This document shows, piece after piece, positions 7,438 through 14,476 of a DNA stretch of 16,216 nt. Each line of letters opens with the position of its first letter. Position 1 is the first letter of the stretch. The stretch is from an uncultured Saprospiraceae bacterium (lineage in GTDB: Bacteria > Bacteroidota > Bacteroidia > Chitinophagales > Saprospiraceae), in contig CALLAG010000272.1 in the NCBI GenBank assembly GCA_938002705.1, positions 1 to 16,216 of the forward strand, read 5' to 3'. Below the pieces are notes generated by a model that was given only the letters and a program-made list of their open reading frames with translations, was not told the origin of the DNA and made no database searches. The position numbers and the translations under genes were made by a program.

Positions 7438-7472
7438 AGTATATTGCAAGACTAAAATAAGGATAAGTCATC

Positions 7473-8672
7473 ATGGACAAAAAGACCCAATTAAAATTCG
7501 CAACTATCTGTGCCAGAGAGAATCATGTTACAGATAACGGAAGCCCCCATATACTTCCTATACATGCTTCTTCTGCTTTCTCATACGAATCCATAGATGC
7601 TTCCATAGAAGTATTCTCAGGACAGCAGGAGGGCTATGTGTACTCACGATATGGAAACCCAACAGTCAGTTCTGTACAAGAAAAGCTGGCCACACTTGAG
7701 ACGATAGATCTACCTGATGAGGGATTTTGTGTAATGACAAGTTCTGGCATGTCAGCTATATCTACATTAGCGTCAAGCCTCCTAAAAGCTGGAGATGCTC
7801 TACTGACCTCCACTAATCTATATGGTGGCACATCAGAAGTCTTCTCAAAGATTGTAGCTAATAACGGTGTAGAAGTAATCTATGTAGATTTTAATGATGA
7901 AGAATTGCTATCAGAAAAGATACAATCACATACTAACATCAAGCTGATATACTTCGAGACACCTACTAATCCTACATTATCTTGTCTCGACATCAGAAAG
8001 ATAACAGATATAGCCAAAGCCAATAACATCCTTACGGCAATAGATAATACATTCGCCACTTGCTACTTACAGAGACCACTTACCCTGGGAGTGGATATCG
8101 TCATCTACTCTACGACGAAGTTCCTTAATGGTCATGGTAACAGTATCGCAGGAGCCATCATAGGCAGAGATCCGCATCATAGAAAAGCCATATGGACCAG
8201 TATGAAATTACTCGGCACTAATTGTAATCCCTTCGATGCATGGCTTGTACATAATGGTCTCAAAACCTTACCTCTAAGAATGGATAAGCACTGCTCTAAT
8301 GCTCTGACATTAGCACAATACTTAGAAAATCATAGCAAAGTCAAAAAAGTCAACTACCCAGGCTTAGAAAGCTTTACTGATCACCATATAGCGACCAAAC
8401 AAATGAGCCAATTCGGCGGTATGTTAAGTTTTGAATTAGATGGTGATCTTAATGACGCTAAGCGATTCATGGATAGTACACAGCTTGCCAGTATTACGTC
8501 TACTCTTGGTAATACAGATACACTCCTACTACATCCCGCTACCTCTTCTCATCTCAATATTCCTAAGGACATAAGATTATCTGATGGTATCACTGATGGA
8601 CTTATACGTGTATCTGTTGGGATTGAAGATATAGAAGATATCATTGAAGATTTTGAATTGGGCTTAAGATAA
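7473..8672 (+). CDS. Cys/Met-metabolism PLP-dependent enzyme (trans-sulfuration family)
   Basis: A 399-aa fold-type I PLP enzyme of the cystathionine gamma-synthase / methionine gamma-lyase / O-acetylhomoserine sulfhydrylase family, acting in cytoplasmic sulfur amino-acid metabolism. SRYGNPT (58-64) is the phosphate-binding Tyr-Arg motif. ETPTNPT (162-168) and AIDNTFA (189-195) carry the pyridine-binding Asp191, and STTKFLNGHGN (213-223) has the Schiff-base Lys216. GLIRVSVGIEDIEDI near the C-terminus supplies the carboxylate-binding Arg. The active-site tyrosine segment reads LYGGT (116-120), whereas methionine gamma-lyases usually have YGCT with a cysteine. I therefore do not choose between gamma-synthase, sulfhydrylase and gamma-lyase. 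AAGGA (7459-7463), 9 bases before the ATG, is one of the few Shine-Dalgarno-like sites here. The gene is divergent from the OMP operon. Confidence 0.9.
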   Translation: MDKKTQLKFATICARENHVTDNGSPHILPIHASSAFSYESIDASIEVFSGQQEGYVYSRYGNPTVSSVQEKLATLETIDLPDEGFCVMTSSGMSAISTLASSLLKAGDALLTSTNLYGGTSEVFSKIVANNGVEVIYVDFNDEELLSEKIQSHTNIKLIYFETPTNPTLSCLDIRKITDIAKANNILTAIDNTFATCYLQRPLTLGVDIVIYSTTKFLNGHGNSIAGAIIGRDPHHRKAIWTSMKLLGTNCNPFDAWLVHNGLKTLPLRMDKHCSNALTLAQYLENHSKVKKVNYPGLESFTDHHIATKQMSQFGGMLSFELDGDLNDAKRFMDSTQLASITSTLGNTDTLLLHPATSSHLNIPKDIRLSDGITDGLIRVSVGIEDIEDIIEDFELGLR

Positions 8673-8743
8673 TGTTCTATGATTCAGTAGAGGCCGACAA
8701 GCTTTCTGAGGTTCTGTCATTCTAAGAACACACGTGTCAAAAG

Positions 8744-8773
8744 TCTCTTTCTTCTCGAGGCTTAAGAGAGAGA
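8744..8773. terminator. Candidate hairpin terminator between convergent genes
   Basis: TCTCTTTCTT (8744-8753) pairs with AAGAGAGAGA (8764-8773) in a 10-bp stem with one G-T wobble and a 10-base loop. It sits between the PLP enzyme (plus) and the histidine kinase (minus), where transcription from both sides should end. A (GA)7 run covers 8766-8779. Read on the minus strand, only four T's follow closely, and none on the plus strand, so the terminator call is weak. Confidence 0.3.
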
Positions 8774-8790
8774 GAGAGAAAATCTATAGA

Positions 8791-9849
8791 CTACTTTGAC
8801 TTCTGTACTGTAAACCCGAAGGTGCTTCCCTTTCCGTATGTGCTACGGACAGTAATCTTCTGATTGTGGACTTCGATGATGTGCTTGACGATAGATAGAC
8901 CTAAGCCAGACCCTTTCACATTTTGAGACCTACTCACATCTGCCCTGAAGAATCTATCGAATACACGCTTCATAGCTTCTTCTTCTATACCTATACCGTT
9001 ATCAGATATTTCTACTAATATGACATCCTCCATATCATAGAAGCGTACCTTGGTCACTCCACCATCGTTTTGCTTACCATACTTTAGAGAATTATTAATA
9101 ACATTGACGAATACTTGCCTGAGCTTCTCCCTATCTGCATATACCTTATACGAATTACTTGCGTTAGACTTATACATCAGTTCTATCCCACATCCCTGAG
9201 CCATCATCTCTAACTCACTGAATACCTCAGAACATAATTCCTTGATATCAAAGTCTTGATAATTCAATATGGCAGCTTCAGATTCTAACTCATTAATGGT
9301 CTCCAGATCATCTACTATAGACTGTAGTCTGTCCGAACTTCGTAAGGCATTCTTGAGATACTTCACATTAATCTGATCATCATATAAGCCTCCTTCTATA
9401 AGTGTATATAGATATCCCTGTATAGAAAACAATGGCGTCTTAAGCTCGTGACTGATATCACCTACAAATCTCTTACGATACTCTTCTAAGGACTTAAGCT
9501 GAGCCAGCTCAGCGTCTTTGGCATTAGCCCAGTCAATTACGGTCTGATTGACATTATCTAAAGTTGTCGTTTTGTCTTCAAAATCAGTAACCTTACTTAA
9601 TGAATCTTTAGAACCAGAGATGACCTTATAGATGAGTTTTATTTTTCTAAAAACAAACTTCTCAAATAAGTAAATGACAATAAAATAAGTGACCAGAAAG
9701 CTCAATATCGCATACAATATATAGGACCATAATGGAAGAGCCGGCATACTTCCTAACCAAGAGAACATAACTAATGAAAGCATATGGAGACCCCATACAC
9801 ACATAGATGTATAAGCACTTATCTGCCTTATGGTTATATTCTTAAACAC
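8791..9849 (-). CDS. Membrane sensor histidine kinase (PhoR-like)
   Basis: A 352-aa inner-membrane histidine kinase. Two transmembrane helices (about 12-34 and 42-64) are joined by a loop of only a few residues, so there is no periplasmic sensor domain. No PAS domain is evident between the membrane and the kinase core; the linker 65-125 is predicted helical. The HisKA H-box DISHELKTPL (131-140) has phospho-acceptor His134. The HATPase_c domain has its N-box at VFVNVINNSLKYG (246-258), the G1 box DNGIGI (283-288), an F-box VFDRFFRAD and the G2 box GSGLGLSIV (313-321). It lies 45 bases downstream of the response-regulator gene and is surely its partner. The signal is probably sensed in or near the membrane, which is inference. 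Confidence 0.93.
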   Translation of the reverse strand: MFKNITIRQISAYTSMCVWGLHMLSLVMFSWLGSMPALPLWSYILYAILSFLVTYFIVIYLFEKFVFRKIKLIYKVISGSKDSLSKVTDFEDKTTTLDNVNQTVIDWANAKDAELAQLKSLEEYRKRFVGDISHELKTPLFSIQGYLYTLIEGGLYDDQINVKYLKNALRSSDRLQSIVDDLETINELESEAAILNYQDFDIKELCSEVFSELEMMAQGCGIELMYKSNASNSYKVYADREKLRQVFVNVINNSLKYGKQNDGGVTKVRFYDMEDVILVEISDNGIGIEEEAMKRVFDRFFRADVSRSQNVKGSGLGLSIVKHIIEVHNQKITVRSTYGKGSTFGFTVQKSK

Positions 9850-9894
9850 AATATACTAATAGCGCTGTCGATTAATTAAAATGGAAACAATGTC

Positions 9895-10575
9895 CTAAAC
9901 CTTAAATTGATACCCGACGCCTTTGGTCGTTTTGATATAGTCACTGCCTATCTTTTCCCTCAGTTTTCTTATGTGTACATCTATGGTTCTATCTCCTACG
10001 ATTACTTCTGAGCCCCATACCTTATTCATAATCTCTTCTCTCTTAAAGACTTTGCCTGGCTTAGATACCAGAAGTGCAAGTAACTCAAATTCCTTCTTGG
10101 CTAATGAGGACATCTTGTCATCTATAGAAATACTGAATGAATCTGGAAATATTTTGAGCTTGCCAAAAACGATTTCTTTGGCAGTAGTAGATTCCTGGAA
10201 TAATGGATGTCTTCTCAGATGTGCCCTTAACTTACTCTTAAGTACATTGGGCTTAGTAGGTTTAGTGATAAAGTCATCTCCTCCAGCATCCAATGCAGAA
10301 ACTTGTGTAAAAGACTCTGATCTTGCTGTAAGAAATACTATGATGGTATTCTGATAATCTGGACTTTTTCTGAGCTCCGTACAGAACTCTATGCCATCCA
10401 TACGAGGCATCATTATATCTAATAGAATAAGATGCGGCTTAAAAGCTGCAGCCTTCTCTAAGCCCTCCACGCCGTCATAAGCTTTCTCAATAAGAAAGCC
10501 TTCTTTAGATAAGTTGTATTCTAAAAATTCAACGATATCAGTATCATCTTCGACTATGAGAATCTTTGCTTGCAT
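9895..10575 (-). CDS. OmpR/PhoB-family response regulator
   Basis: A 226-aa DNA-binding response regulator. The receiver domain (about 3-120) shows acidic-pocket Asp10/Asp11, phospho-acceptor Asp53 in LLDIMMPRMDG, Thr83 and Lys105. The C-terminal winged helix-turn-helix (about 135-226) carries KREEIMNKVWG and the recognition-helix region DRTIDVHIRKLREKIG, ending TKGVGYQFKV, which is standard for the family. It is the first gene of the two-gene unit with the histidine kinase. The ATG at 10573-10575 gives a canonical N-terminus. Target genes cannot be read from the window, and no repeated PhoB-type box is visible in front of it. Confidence 0.95.
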   Translation of the reverse strand: MQAKILIVEDDTDIVEFLEYNLSKEGFLIEKAYDGVEGLEKAAAFKPHLILLDIMMPRMDGIEFCTELRKSPDYQNTIIVFLTARSESFTQVSALDAGGDDFITKPTKPNVLKSKLRAHLRRHPLFQESTTAKEIVFGKLKIFPDSFSISIDDKMSSLAKKEFELLALLVSKPGKVFKREEIMNKVWGSEVIVGDRTIDVHIRKLREKIGSDYIKTTKGVGYQFKV

Positions 10576-10745
10576 GATGTATTAATACTATAAATAAAAA
10601 TAAAGTTGATTAATAAAATTGAGCTTCCACTATATGCACTGTTAATTCTACATTAAGATTATAACTCCATAGAATCAAAAGCACACATACCATTGATTAC
10701 CAACAATATAGAACTTCGAGATCACTTTTCATAATAGCAATTTAA
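10576..10745. other. 170-bp AT-rich gap upstream of the response regulator
   Basis: This gap separates the small lipoprotein stop from the response-regulator start, both genes being on the minus strand. It presumably holds the promoter of the two-component pair, but I find no TAnnTTTG box on the minus strand and no hairpin with a T-run. No small gene could be supported here. Confidence 0.3.
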
Positions 10746-11177
10746 TCAGTCACACCTCAAATGTCTTTTTATGTAAAACCAGTTATCATTTAATTCTTCG
10801 GGTTCTGTACTGCAATCAGCCCAACGTTCATAACCCTGCAAACTTTCTTTACTGCTCAAATCAAGTAGTTTAATCAAGTAATATTCTTTGTCAGTATAGT
10901 TGGATTTTTTTCCAAGTAACTTATCACATTTAAATCGGAAAGATATCCCAAAGGAATGTTTTTCAACCGAACATAAATCAAGTGACTTCTTTAATGAAAT
11001 AGCATCATGATTTGACATGATCAAAGATTCTTCAGTTTGGTCATAATCAGATTCTGATAGTTCCGAAATTATTAGTTCTAATTTGTCTGTTTGATTCTTT
11101 AAGTTAGTTTCATAGGACATATTACAACTCAGCAGAAAGATGAAAAATATGATTGTTAAAACTCTATCTACTTTCAT
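10746..11177 (-). CDS. Small lipoprotein of unknown function
   Basis: A 143-aa protein that I do not recognise. It begins with a short signal peptide (hydrophobic core VLTIIFFIFLL) and the lipobox FLLSC with Cys18, so it should be lipid-anchored, probably in the outer membrane. The mature part is hydrophilic, with an acidic stretch (SELSESDYDQTEES, about 39-52). It holds four further cysteines, the last in the C-terminal tetrapeptide LRCD. These could form disulfides in the periplasm. The gene stands alone on the minus strand: it has its own candidate -7 box and a leader inverted repeat upstream, and a 170-bp gap before the response-regulator gene. Compared with its neighbours it looks lineage-specific. 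Confidence 0.65.
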   Translation of the reverse strand: MKVDRVLTIIFFIFLLSCNMSYETNLKNQTDKLELIISELSESDYDQTEESLIMSNHDAISLKKSLDLCSVEKHSFGISFRFKCDKLLGKKSNYTDKEYYLIKLLDLSSKESLQGYERWADCSTEPEELNDNWFYIKRHLRCD

Positions 11178-11200
11178 AATGCATTTACTTAAAACCTATA

Positions 11201-11241
11201 AAGACAAAATGGATTTTGAAAATATGTTTTGATTTTGTCTT
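11201..11241. promoter_or_regulatory. 10-bp inverted repeat upstream of the small lipoprotein
   Basis: AAGACAAAAT (11201-11210) and ATTTTGTCTT (11232-11241) are perfect inverted copies separated by 21 bases. The spacer itself contains ATTTTG and AAAATATGTTTT elements, so nested folds are possible. It begins 23 bases upstream of the lipoprotein ATG at 11177 and lies downstream of the candidate -7 box, so it would be a hairpin in the mRNA leader or an operator. It could instead be the terminator of the DUF4296-like gene, which ends at 11296. No clean T-run supports that. Confidence 0.4.
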
Positions 11242-11255
11242 AATCCCAATCACAC

Positions 11256-11263
11256 CAAACATA
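11256..11263 (-). promoter_or_regulatory. Candidate -7 box (TATGTTTG) for the small lipoprotein
   Basis: Read on the minus strand the bases are TATGTTTG, a perfect TAnnTTTG match, 78 bases before the lipoprotein ATG and outside the upstream gene. A matching -33 element is not evident. It suggests that the lipoprotein is transcribed independently of the sixA/DUF4296 pair. Confidence 0.35.
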
Positions 11264-11295
11264 GACGTTTCTTATCATATGCCTCCAGTTCCTTA

Positions 11296-11712
11296 TTATC
11301 CATTTTTCTTCATTTGCTTTTTGGCCTTGGGGTTACGGTCAGTTTTCTTAGTTGGTATGGGTTTGATTTTATTTGGAGAAGTTATTTTCTGATAGTGCTG
11401 CTCCATGTTATTTATACTATCATTGACTACTTTATGGACTTCGGTATAGAAAGCATCATTTGACCTGATAACCGCAATGTCTTTCTCGATAAGATCAAAT
11501 TCTACATCATGGATCTTTTTTATTTGTGATCTATATAGATCGAGCAGACTGTCCTTTCTTGTATCTCTTATATCCTTTACTGCTTCTGAGGCAACATAGA
11601 GATCTATCATGACATCCTGTACTTTATCTACGGGATAGTGCAGATCCTTATCAGGACTCTGATCACATGACATTGATAATAAAAGAAAAACTCCAACAAC
11701 TATATGCTTCAT
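11296..11712 (-). CDS. DUF4296-like lipoprotein
   Basis: A 138-aa predicted lipoprotein. The signal peptide VVGVFLLLSMSC ends in a lipobox with Cys16. The mature region has the look of DUF4296, a Bacteroidetes domain of unknown function: a KVQDVMIDLYVASEAV helix, then RSQIKKIHDVEFDLIEKDI and a Tyr-containing helix around DAFYTEVHKVVNDSI. The C-terminal 30 residues are very basic and low in complexity (PTKKTDRNPKAKKQMKKNG), an odd feature for an envelope protein. It starts one base after the sixA-like stop, so the two genes form an operon. The DUF4296 assignment is from recollection of the family pattern; the function is unknown. Confidence 0.65.
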   Translation of the reverse strand: MKHIVVGVFLLLSMSCDQSPDKDLHYPVDKVQDVMIDLYVASEAVKDIRDTRKDSLLDLYRSQIKKIHDVEFDLIEKDIAVIRSNDAFYTEVHKVVNDSINNMEQHYQKITSPNKIKPIPTKKTDRNPKAKKQMKKNG

Positions 11713-11713
11713 A

Positions 11714-12205
11714 TCACTGTCTCACTTCTTTAGGAAAATAAAACGCCACTACTTTGGTATTATTATAATCTACATCTGACCATGTACTTGCTGATGATTC
11801 TAATCTTACAACACCACATGTAGGTACGTTATCCGTAGATGGACCTTGGAAAGCATTGGCGAAGTAGGTAATCGTCGGATTATGGCTAAAGAATGCAGGC
11901 AGTAAGATATTTTCAGGTACAGACTGGATCATATATAACCAGTCCTCCATACTACCGAAATAGAGTTCAGTTTCTTTGTATAGTTGGCTATCAGGGAATA
12001 CTTTATGAAATTTCTTAGCTGTCTTATAAGCTCGCTTAGCCGGACTCGAGAAGATATGGTCGATATCCAGTCCCAGATTCTTACAATATTCTGCCATAAA
12101 TGGAGCATCACGCTTACCTCTATCAGCAAGTGGTCGGTCTATATCATCTAAGCCTGGGTTATTCCAAGCCGATTTTGCGTGTCTAACTAACAATAAGTGC
12201 TTCAT
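11714..12205 (-). CDS. SixA-like histidine phosphatase
   Basis: A 163-aa member of the histidine phosphatase superfamily, SixA branch. The N-terminal LLLVRHAKSAW carries the phospho-accepting His9 with Arg8. SSPAKRAYKTA (53-63) supplies Arg58, and FFSHNPTI (105-112) supplies the second catalytic His108. The DIDRPLADRGKRDA segment is characteristic of SixA-type proteins. E. coli SixA dephosphorylates phosphohistidine in the nitrogen phosphotransferase system; whether this one does so is unknown, as no PTS gene is in the window. It is the first gene of a two-gene minus-strand operon with the DUF4296-like lipoprotein and is divergent from the helical protein gene at 12325. Confidence 0.88.
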   Translation of the reverse strand: MKHLLLVRHAKSAWNNPGLDDIDRPLADRGKRDAPFMAEYCKNLGLDIDHIFSSPAKRAYKTAKKFHKVFPDSQLYKETELYFGSMEDWLYMIQSVPENILLPAFFSHNPTITYFANAFQGPSTDNVPTCGVVRLESSASTWSDVDYNNTKVVAFYFPKEVRQ

Positions 12206-12251
12206 GTTAATAGAATGTTGAGATCTAATTCCTTATATATATTATAAATCT

Positions 12252-12272
12252 TAAAATTACTCATTAATTTTA
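12252..12272. promoter_or_regulatory. 7-7-7 inverted repeat in the divergent promoter region
   Basis: TAAAATT (12252-12258) and AATTTTA (12266-12272) flank a 7-base spacer in the 119-bp gap between the sixA-like gene and the helical protein gene. It may be an operator acting on either gene, but both arms are pure A/T and could be chance. A one-mismatch -7 box, GAATTTTG (12283-12290), lies downstream of it on the plus strand, 34 bases before the ATG at 12325. Confidence 0.2.
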
Positions 12273-12324
12273 CTCGTTATCGGAATTTTGCAAATCAATT
12301 TCTCCTTTATATACCAGCTAATAC

Positions 12325-13659
12325 ATGACTGAAGACTCAGAAAAAAGGTACCAGAAACTTAAAATAAAGGAAATATTAGATGATATAAGGGAGATCGATG
12401 TCAAAGTATTTATAGCTAACTACGCCAAGAAAGACAAACAATTTGAGCTGGCATTTAAGTCTCATTTCTTATCACGTGTCTATCTGGGTGATGATGGTCT
12501 TAAGTATCGTAGAATGCTCACAGAGCTTATCAAGCCAAAATCATCAACTAATAACAAAATCAGTGCTTCGATTAAGAAAACAATCCATTTCATCTTAGAT
12601 GATTTCGTCTTACAGATGAAAGATTGCTTATCTACCGAGAATTATACTGAGGCATTTTTTATTGCAAAAGAGAGTCTTGACAAGATCATATATCTCATGA
12701 ATCGCTACGAGATAAAAGATCTATCACTGGAGAAAAACAGGCTACATTTTATCCATGGCCTCGAAGTCATTCTAAGCCAAGACTTGGCACCAAAATTCAG
12801 AAAGAAAGCAGAAGGTGATCTTCTGGAATTAATTAAGAAGTCATATTATATACCTGGTAAGCAGAATACTATACTCATACTTAATGCTCTCAATGCATTC
12901 AACACAGAAGATAAGATTACTATCATTAATGACCTGTATAAGAAGTCGTCATTAGGATTACAAGAAGAAAATATATTAAGGACATCTCTACTACTATCTC
13001 AAGACAACATAGATATAGCTAAAGACATACTTATAAAGTATGACCATGCAAAAATATTTGCAGCACAAAAACTACTTATAGCTGATAATTACATAGACAT
13101 CGTAGACTACTATCTCAATGAAGATAAAATCGCCTACAAATATCAGCTTACAGCATTAAAATGCTATAGATACATCCATACTAAGGATGACGCCGCTCTC
13201 GCCGCAGAGATCACACAGCTCAACCTTAAGAATACCGGGTATGCTACTTTTGATGATATTCTTAATTCTCTCACTGATGCATTTTTAAGAAAAGAATTCA
13301 ATGCCATAAGAGAGTGGATCGACGGATTAAAATTTGCTCAGACGACTAAGATATACGCTAAAGCTCAACGATACACGGAGCTTCTGACGCTTATAGAACA
13401 GAAAGGCGACATCCAATGGCTCAAAGTATATGATGAACTCCTCATAGAGCAAGGTCTCGAAAAAGATGTAAAAGACTTATATCTAACCATCATCGATGAC
13501 TACTTTGATAACCATCTGGGCAATAAGGCGACCGAGTTTCTGGACAAAGCGAAAAGACACTTACACTCTATAAAACAAGCTGGGATCATCAATGATATCA
13601 CGATGCACTTATCGAAAAAGTTTGCACACAGAAAAACTATAAAATCTAAATTAGGCTAA
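12325..13659 (+). CDS. All-helical protein of unknown function
   Basis: A 444-aa protein with no signal peptide, no long hydrophobic segment and hardly any cysteine, so it is predicted cytoplasmic. The sequence is Lys/Leu/Ile/Asp-rich and reads as a chain of amphipathic helix pairs, for example IDIAKDILIKYDHAKIFAAQ, IDIVDYYLNEDKIAYKYQLT and ATEFLDKAKRHLHSIKQA. That is an alpha-solenoid or TPR-like scaffold. The N-terminal DVKVFIANYAKKDKQFELAF reminds me of the helical region of bacterial SWIM zinc-finger proteins, but no zinc-binding Cys/His motif is present. I cannot name the family. Its stop overlaps the pgmB-like start in TAATG, implying translational coupling and perhaps a shared process. 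Confidence 0.8.
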   Translation: MTEDSEKRYQKLKIKEILDDIREIDVKVFIANYAKKDKQFELAFKSHFLSRVYLGDDGLKYRRMLTELIKPKSSTNNKISASIKKTIHFILDDFVLQMKDCLSTENYTEAFFIAKESLDKIIYLMNRYEIKDLSLEKNRLHFIHGLEVILSQDLAPKFRKKAEGDLLELIKKSYYIPGKQNTILILNALNAFNTEDKITIINDLYKKSSLGLQEENILRTSLLLSQDNIDIAKDILIKYDHAKIFAAQKLLIADNYIDIVDYYLNEDKIAYKYQLTALKCYRYIHTKDDAALAAEITQLNLKNTGYATFDDILNSLTDAFLRKEFNAIREWIDGLKFAQTTKIYAKAQRYTELLTLIEQKGDIQWLKVYDELLIEQGLEKDVKDLYLTIIDDYFDNHLGNKATEFLDKAKRHLHSIKQAGIINDITMHLSKKFAHRKTIKSKLG

Positions 13660-14306
13660 TGAAGGCATTTATATTTGACTTAGATGGTGTAATCGTAGAC
13701 ACCGTACAATATCACTATGAGTCATGGGTAAAACTGGCAAGCAGCTTAGGCTTCCAACTTAATCCTATCATACAGGAAAAACTTAAAGGCATAAGCCGCA
13801 TGGCATCACTGGACCTCGTCCTTGCTCAAGGTGGCATTACAGCTACGCCTGAACAAAAAGTAGAGTACGCCAAGCAGAAAAATGACTGGTATCTGGAGAG
13901 CCTATCATCTGTCAATGATAATGTGGTGCTTCCTGGCGTTAAAGAATTTCTAATCAGCACCAAAGAGGCCAAACTAAAAATGGCAATCGGATCAGCCAGC
14001 AAAAATGCCAAAACGATCCTCGCAAAAACATCGATATACAAAAGCTTCGATACTATAAAGGACGGCAATGATGTCAAGAACTCTAAGCCAGACCCAGAAG
14101 TATTCTTAAAAGCAGCAAAATCACTCAAAGTAAAGCCCTCTGAGGCTGTCGTATTTGAAGATAGTGAGAAAGGCATCATCGCTGCTAAAGCCGGAGGATT
14201 CATGTGTGTAGGCATAGGTTCCTCAGATGTACTTACTGACGCAGATATTGTCATGGAAGACCTGACTCACATATCAGCGGAAATGATCGTTAGATTATTA
14301 TCGTAG
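13659..14306 (+). CDS. pgmB: Beta-phosphoglucomutase-like HAD hydrolase
   Basis: A 215-aa haloacid-dehalogenase enzyme with a C1 cap. Key residues match beta-phosphoglucomutase closely. The nucleophile and acid/base are Asp8 and Asp10 in FDLDGVIVDT. His19 is in the cap hinge, and LKGISRMASLD (42-52) holds Arg47 of the specificity loop. SASKNA (112-117), Lys143 in NSKPDPEVF, and Glu167-Asp168 for Mg2+ complete the site. The expected reaction is beta-glucose 1-phosphate to glucose 6-phosphate, downstream of maltose or trehalose phosphorolysis. No GH65 phosphorylase is in view, so a related sugar-phosphate phosphatase activity remains possible. It is translated in coupling with the upstream unknown gene. 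Confidence 0.85.
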   Translation: MKAFIFDLDGVIVDTVQYHYESWVKLASSLGFQLNPIIQEKLKGISRMASLDLVLAQGGITATPEQKVEYAKQKNDWYLESLSSVNDNVVLPGVKEFLISTKEAKLKMAIGSASKNAKTILAKTSIYKSFDTIKDGNDVKNSKPDPEVFLKAAKSLKVKPSEAVVFEDSEKGIIAAKAGGFMCVGIGSSDVLTDADIVMEDLTHISAEMIVRLLS

Positions 14307-14342
14307 TCCTTAAACTGCAATACATTATACATTGGTTATAAA

Positions 14343-14350
14343 TAAATTTG
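14343..14350 (+). promoter_or_regulatory. Candidate -7 box (TAAATTTG) for the propeller/OmpA gene
   Basis: TAAATTTG is a perfect TAnnTTTG match in the 170-bp gap after the pgmB-like gene, about 127 bases upstream of the ATG at 14477. No good -33 partner is visible. A TATAAT at 14373-14378 lies nearby. The gap holds nothing else that I can support. Confidence 0.3.
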
Positions 14351-14476
14351 ATCACCACAAGATTTATGCTATTATAATCGTATTAGTTAACGTAAATTTA
14401 AATATGAGTCTGCATGAAAGGTTAATTTCACTTTTTCTGTTACTTAGTTATTGAGTTATATTCTACAAAATTTTCG

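Noticed and set aside
8730..8737. The palindrome ACACGTGT as an operator.
   Set aside because: Eight bases only, between two convergent genes where no promoter is expected.
9971..10354. A 127-aa plus-strand open frame opposite the response regulator.
   Set aside because: Antisense shadow of a clear REC/wHTH gene.
13826..14254. A 142-aa minus-strand open frame opposite the pgmB-like gene.
   Set aside because: A shadow of a gene whose catalytic residues are all intact; low-complexity Ser/Leu content with no motif.
14404..14454. A 16-codon open frame (MSLHERLISLF...) in the leader of the propeller/OmpA gene, a possible upstream peptide.
   Set aside because: No ribosome binding site, no recognisable content, and frames of this length are common by chance in AT-rich DNA.
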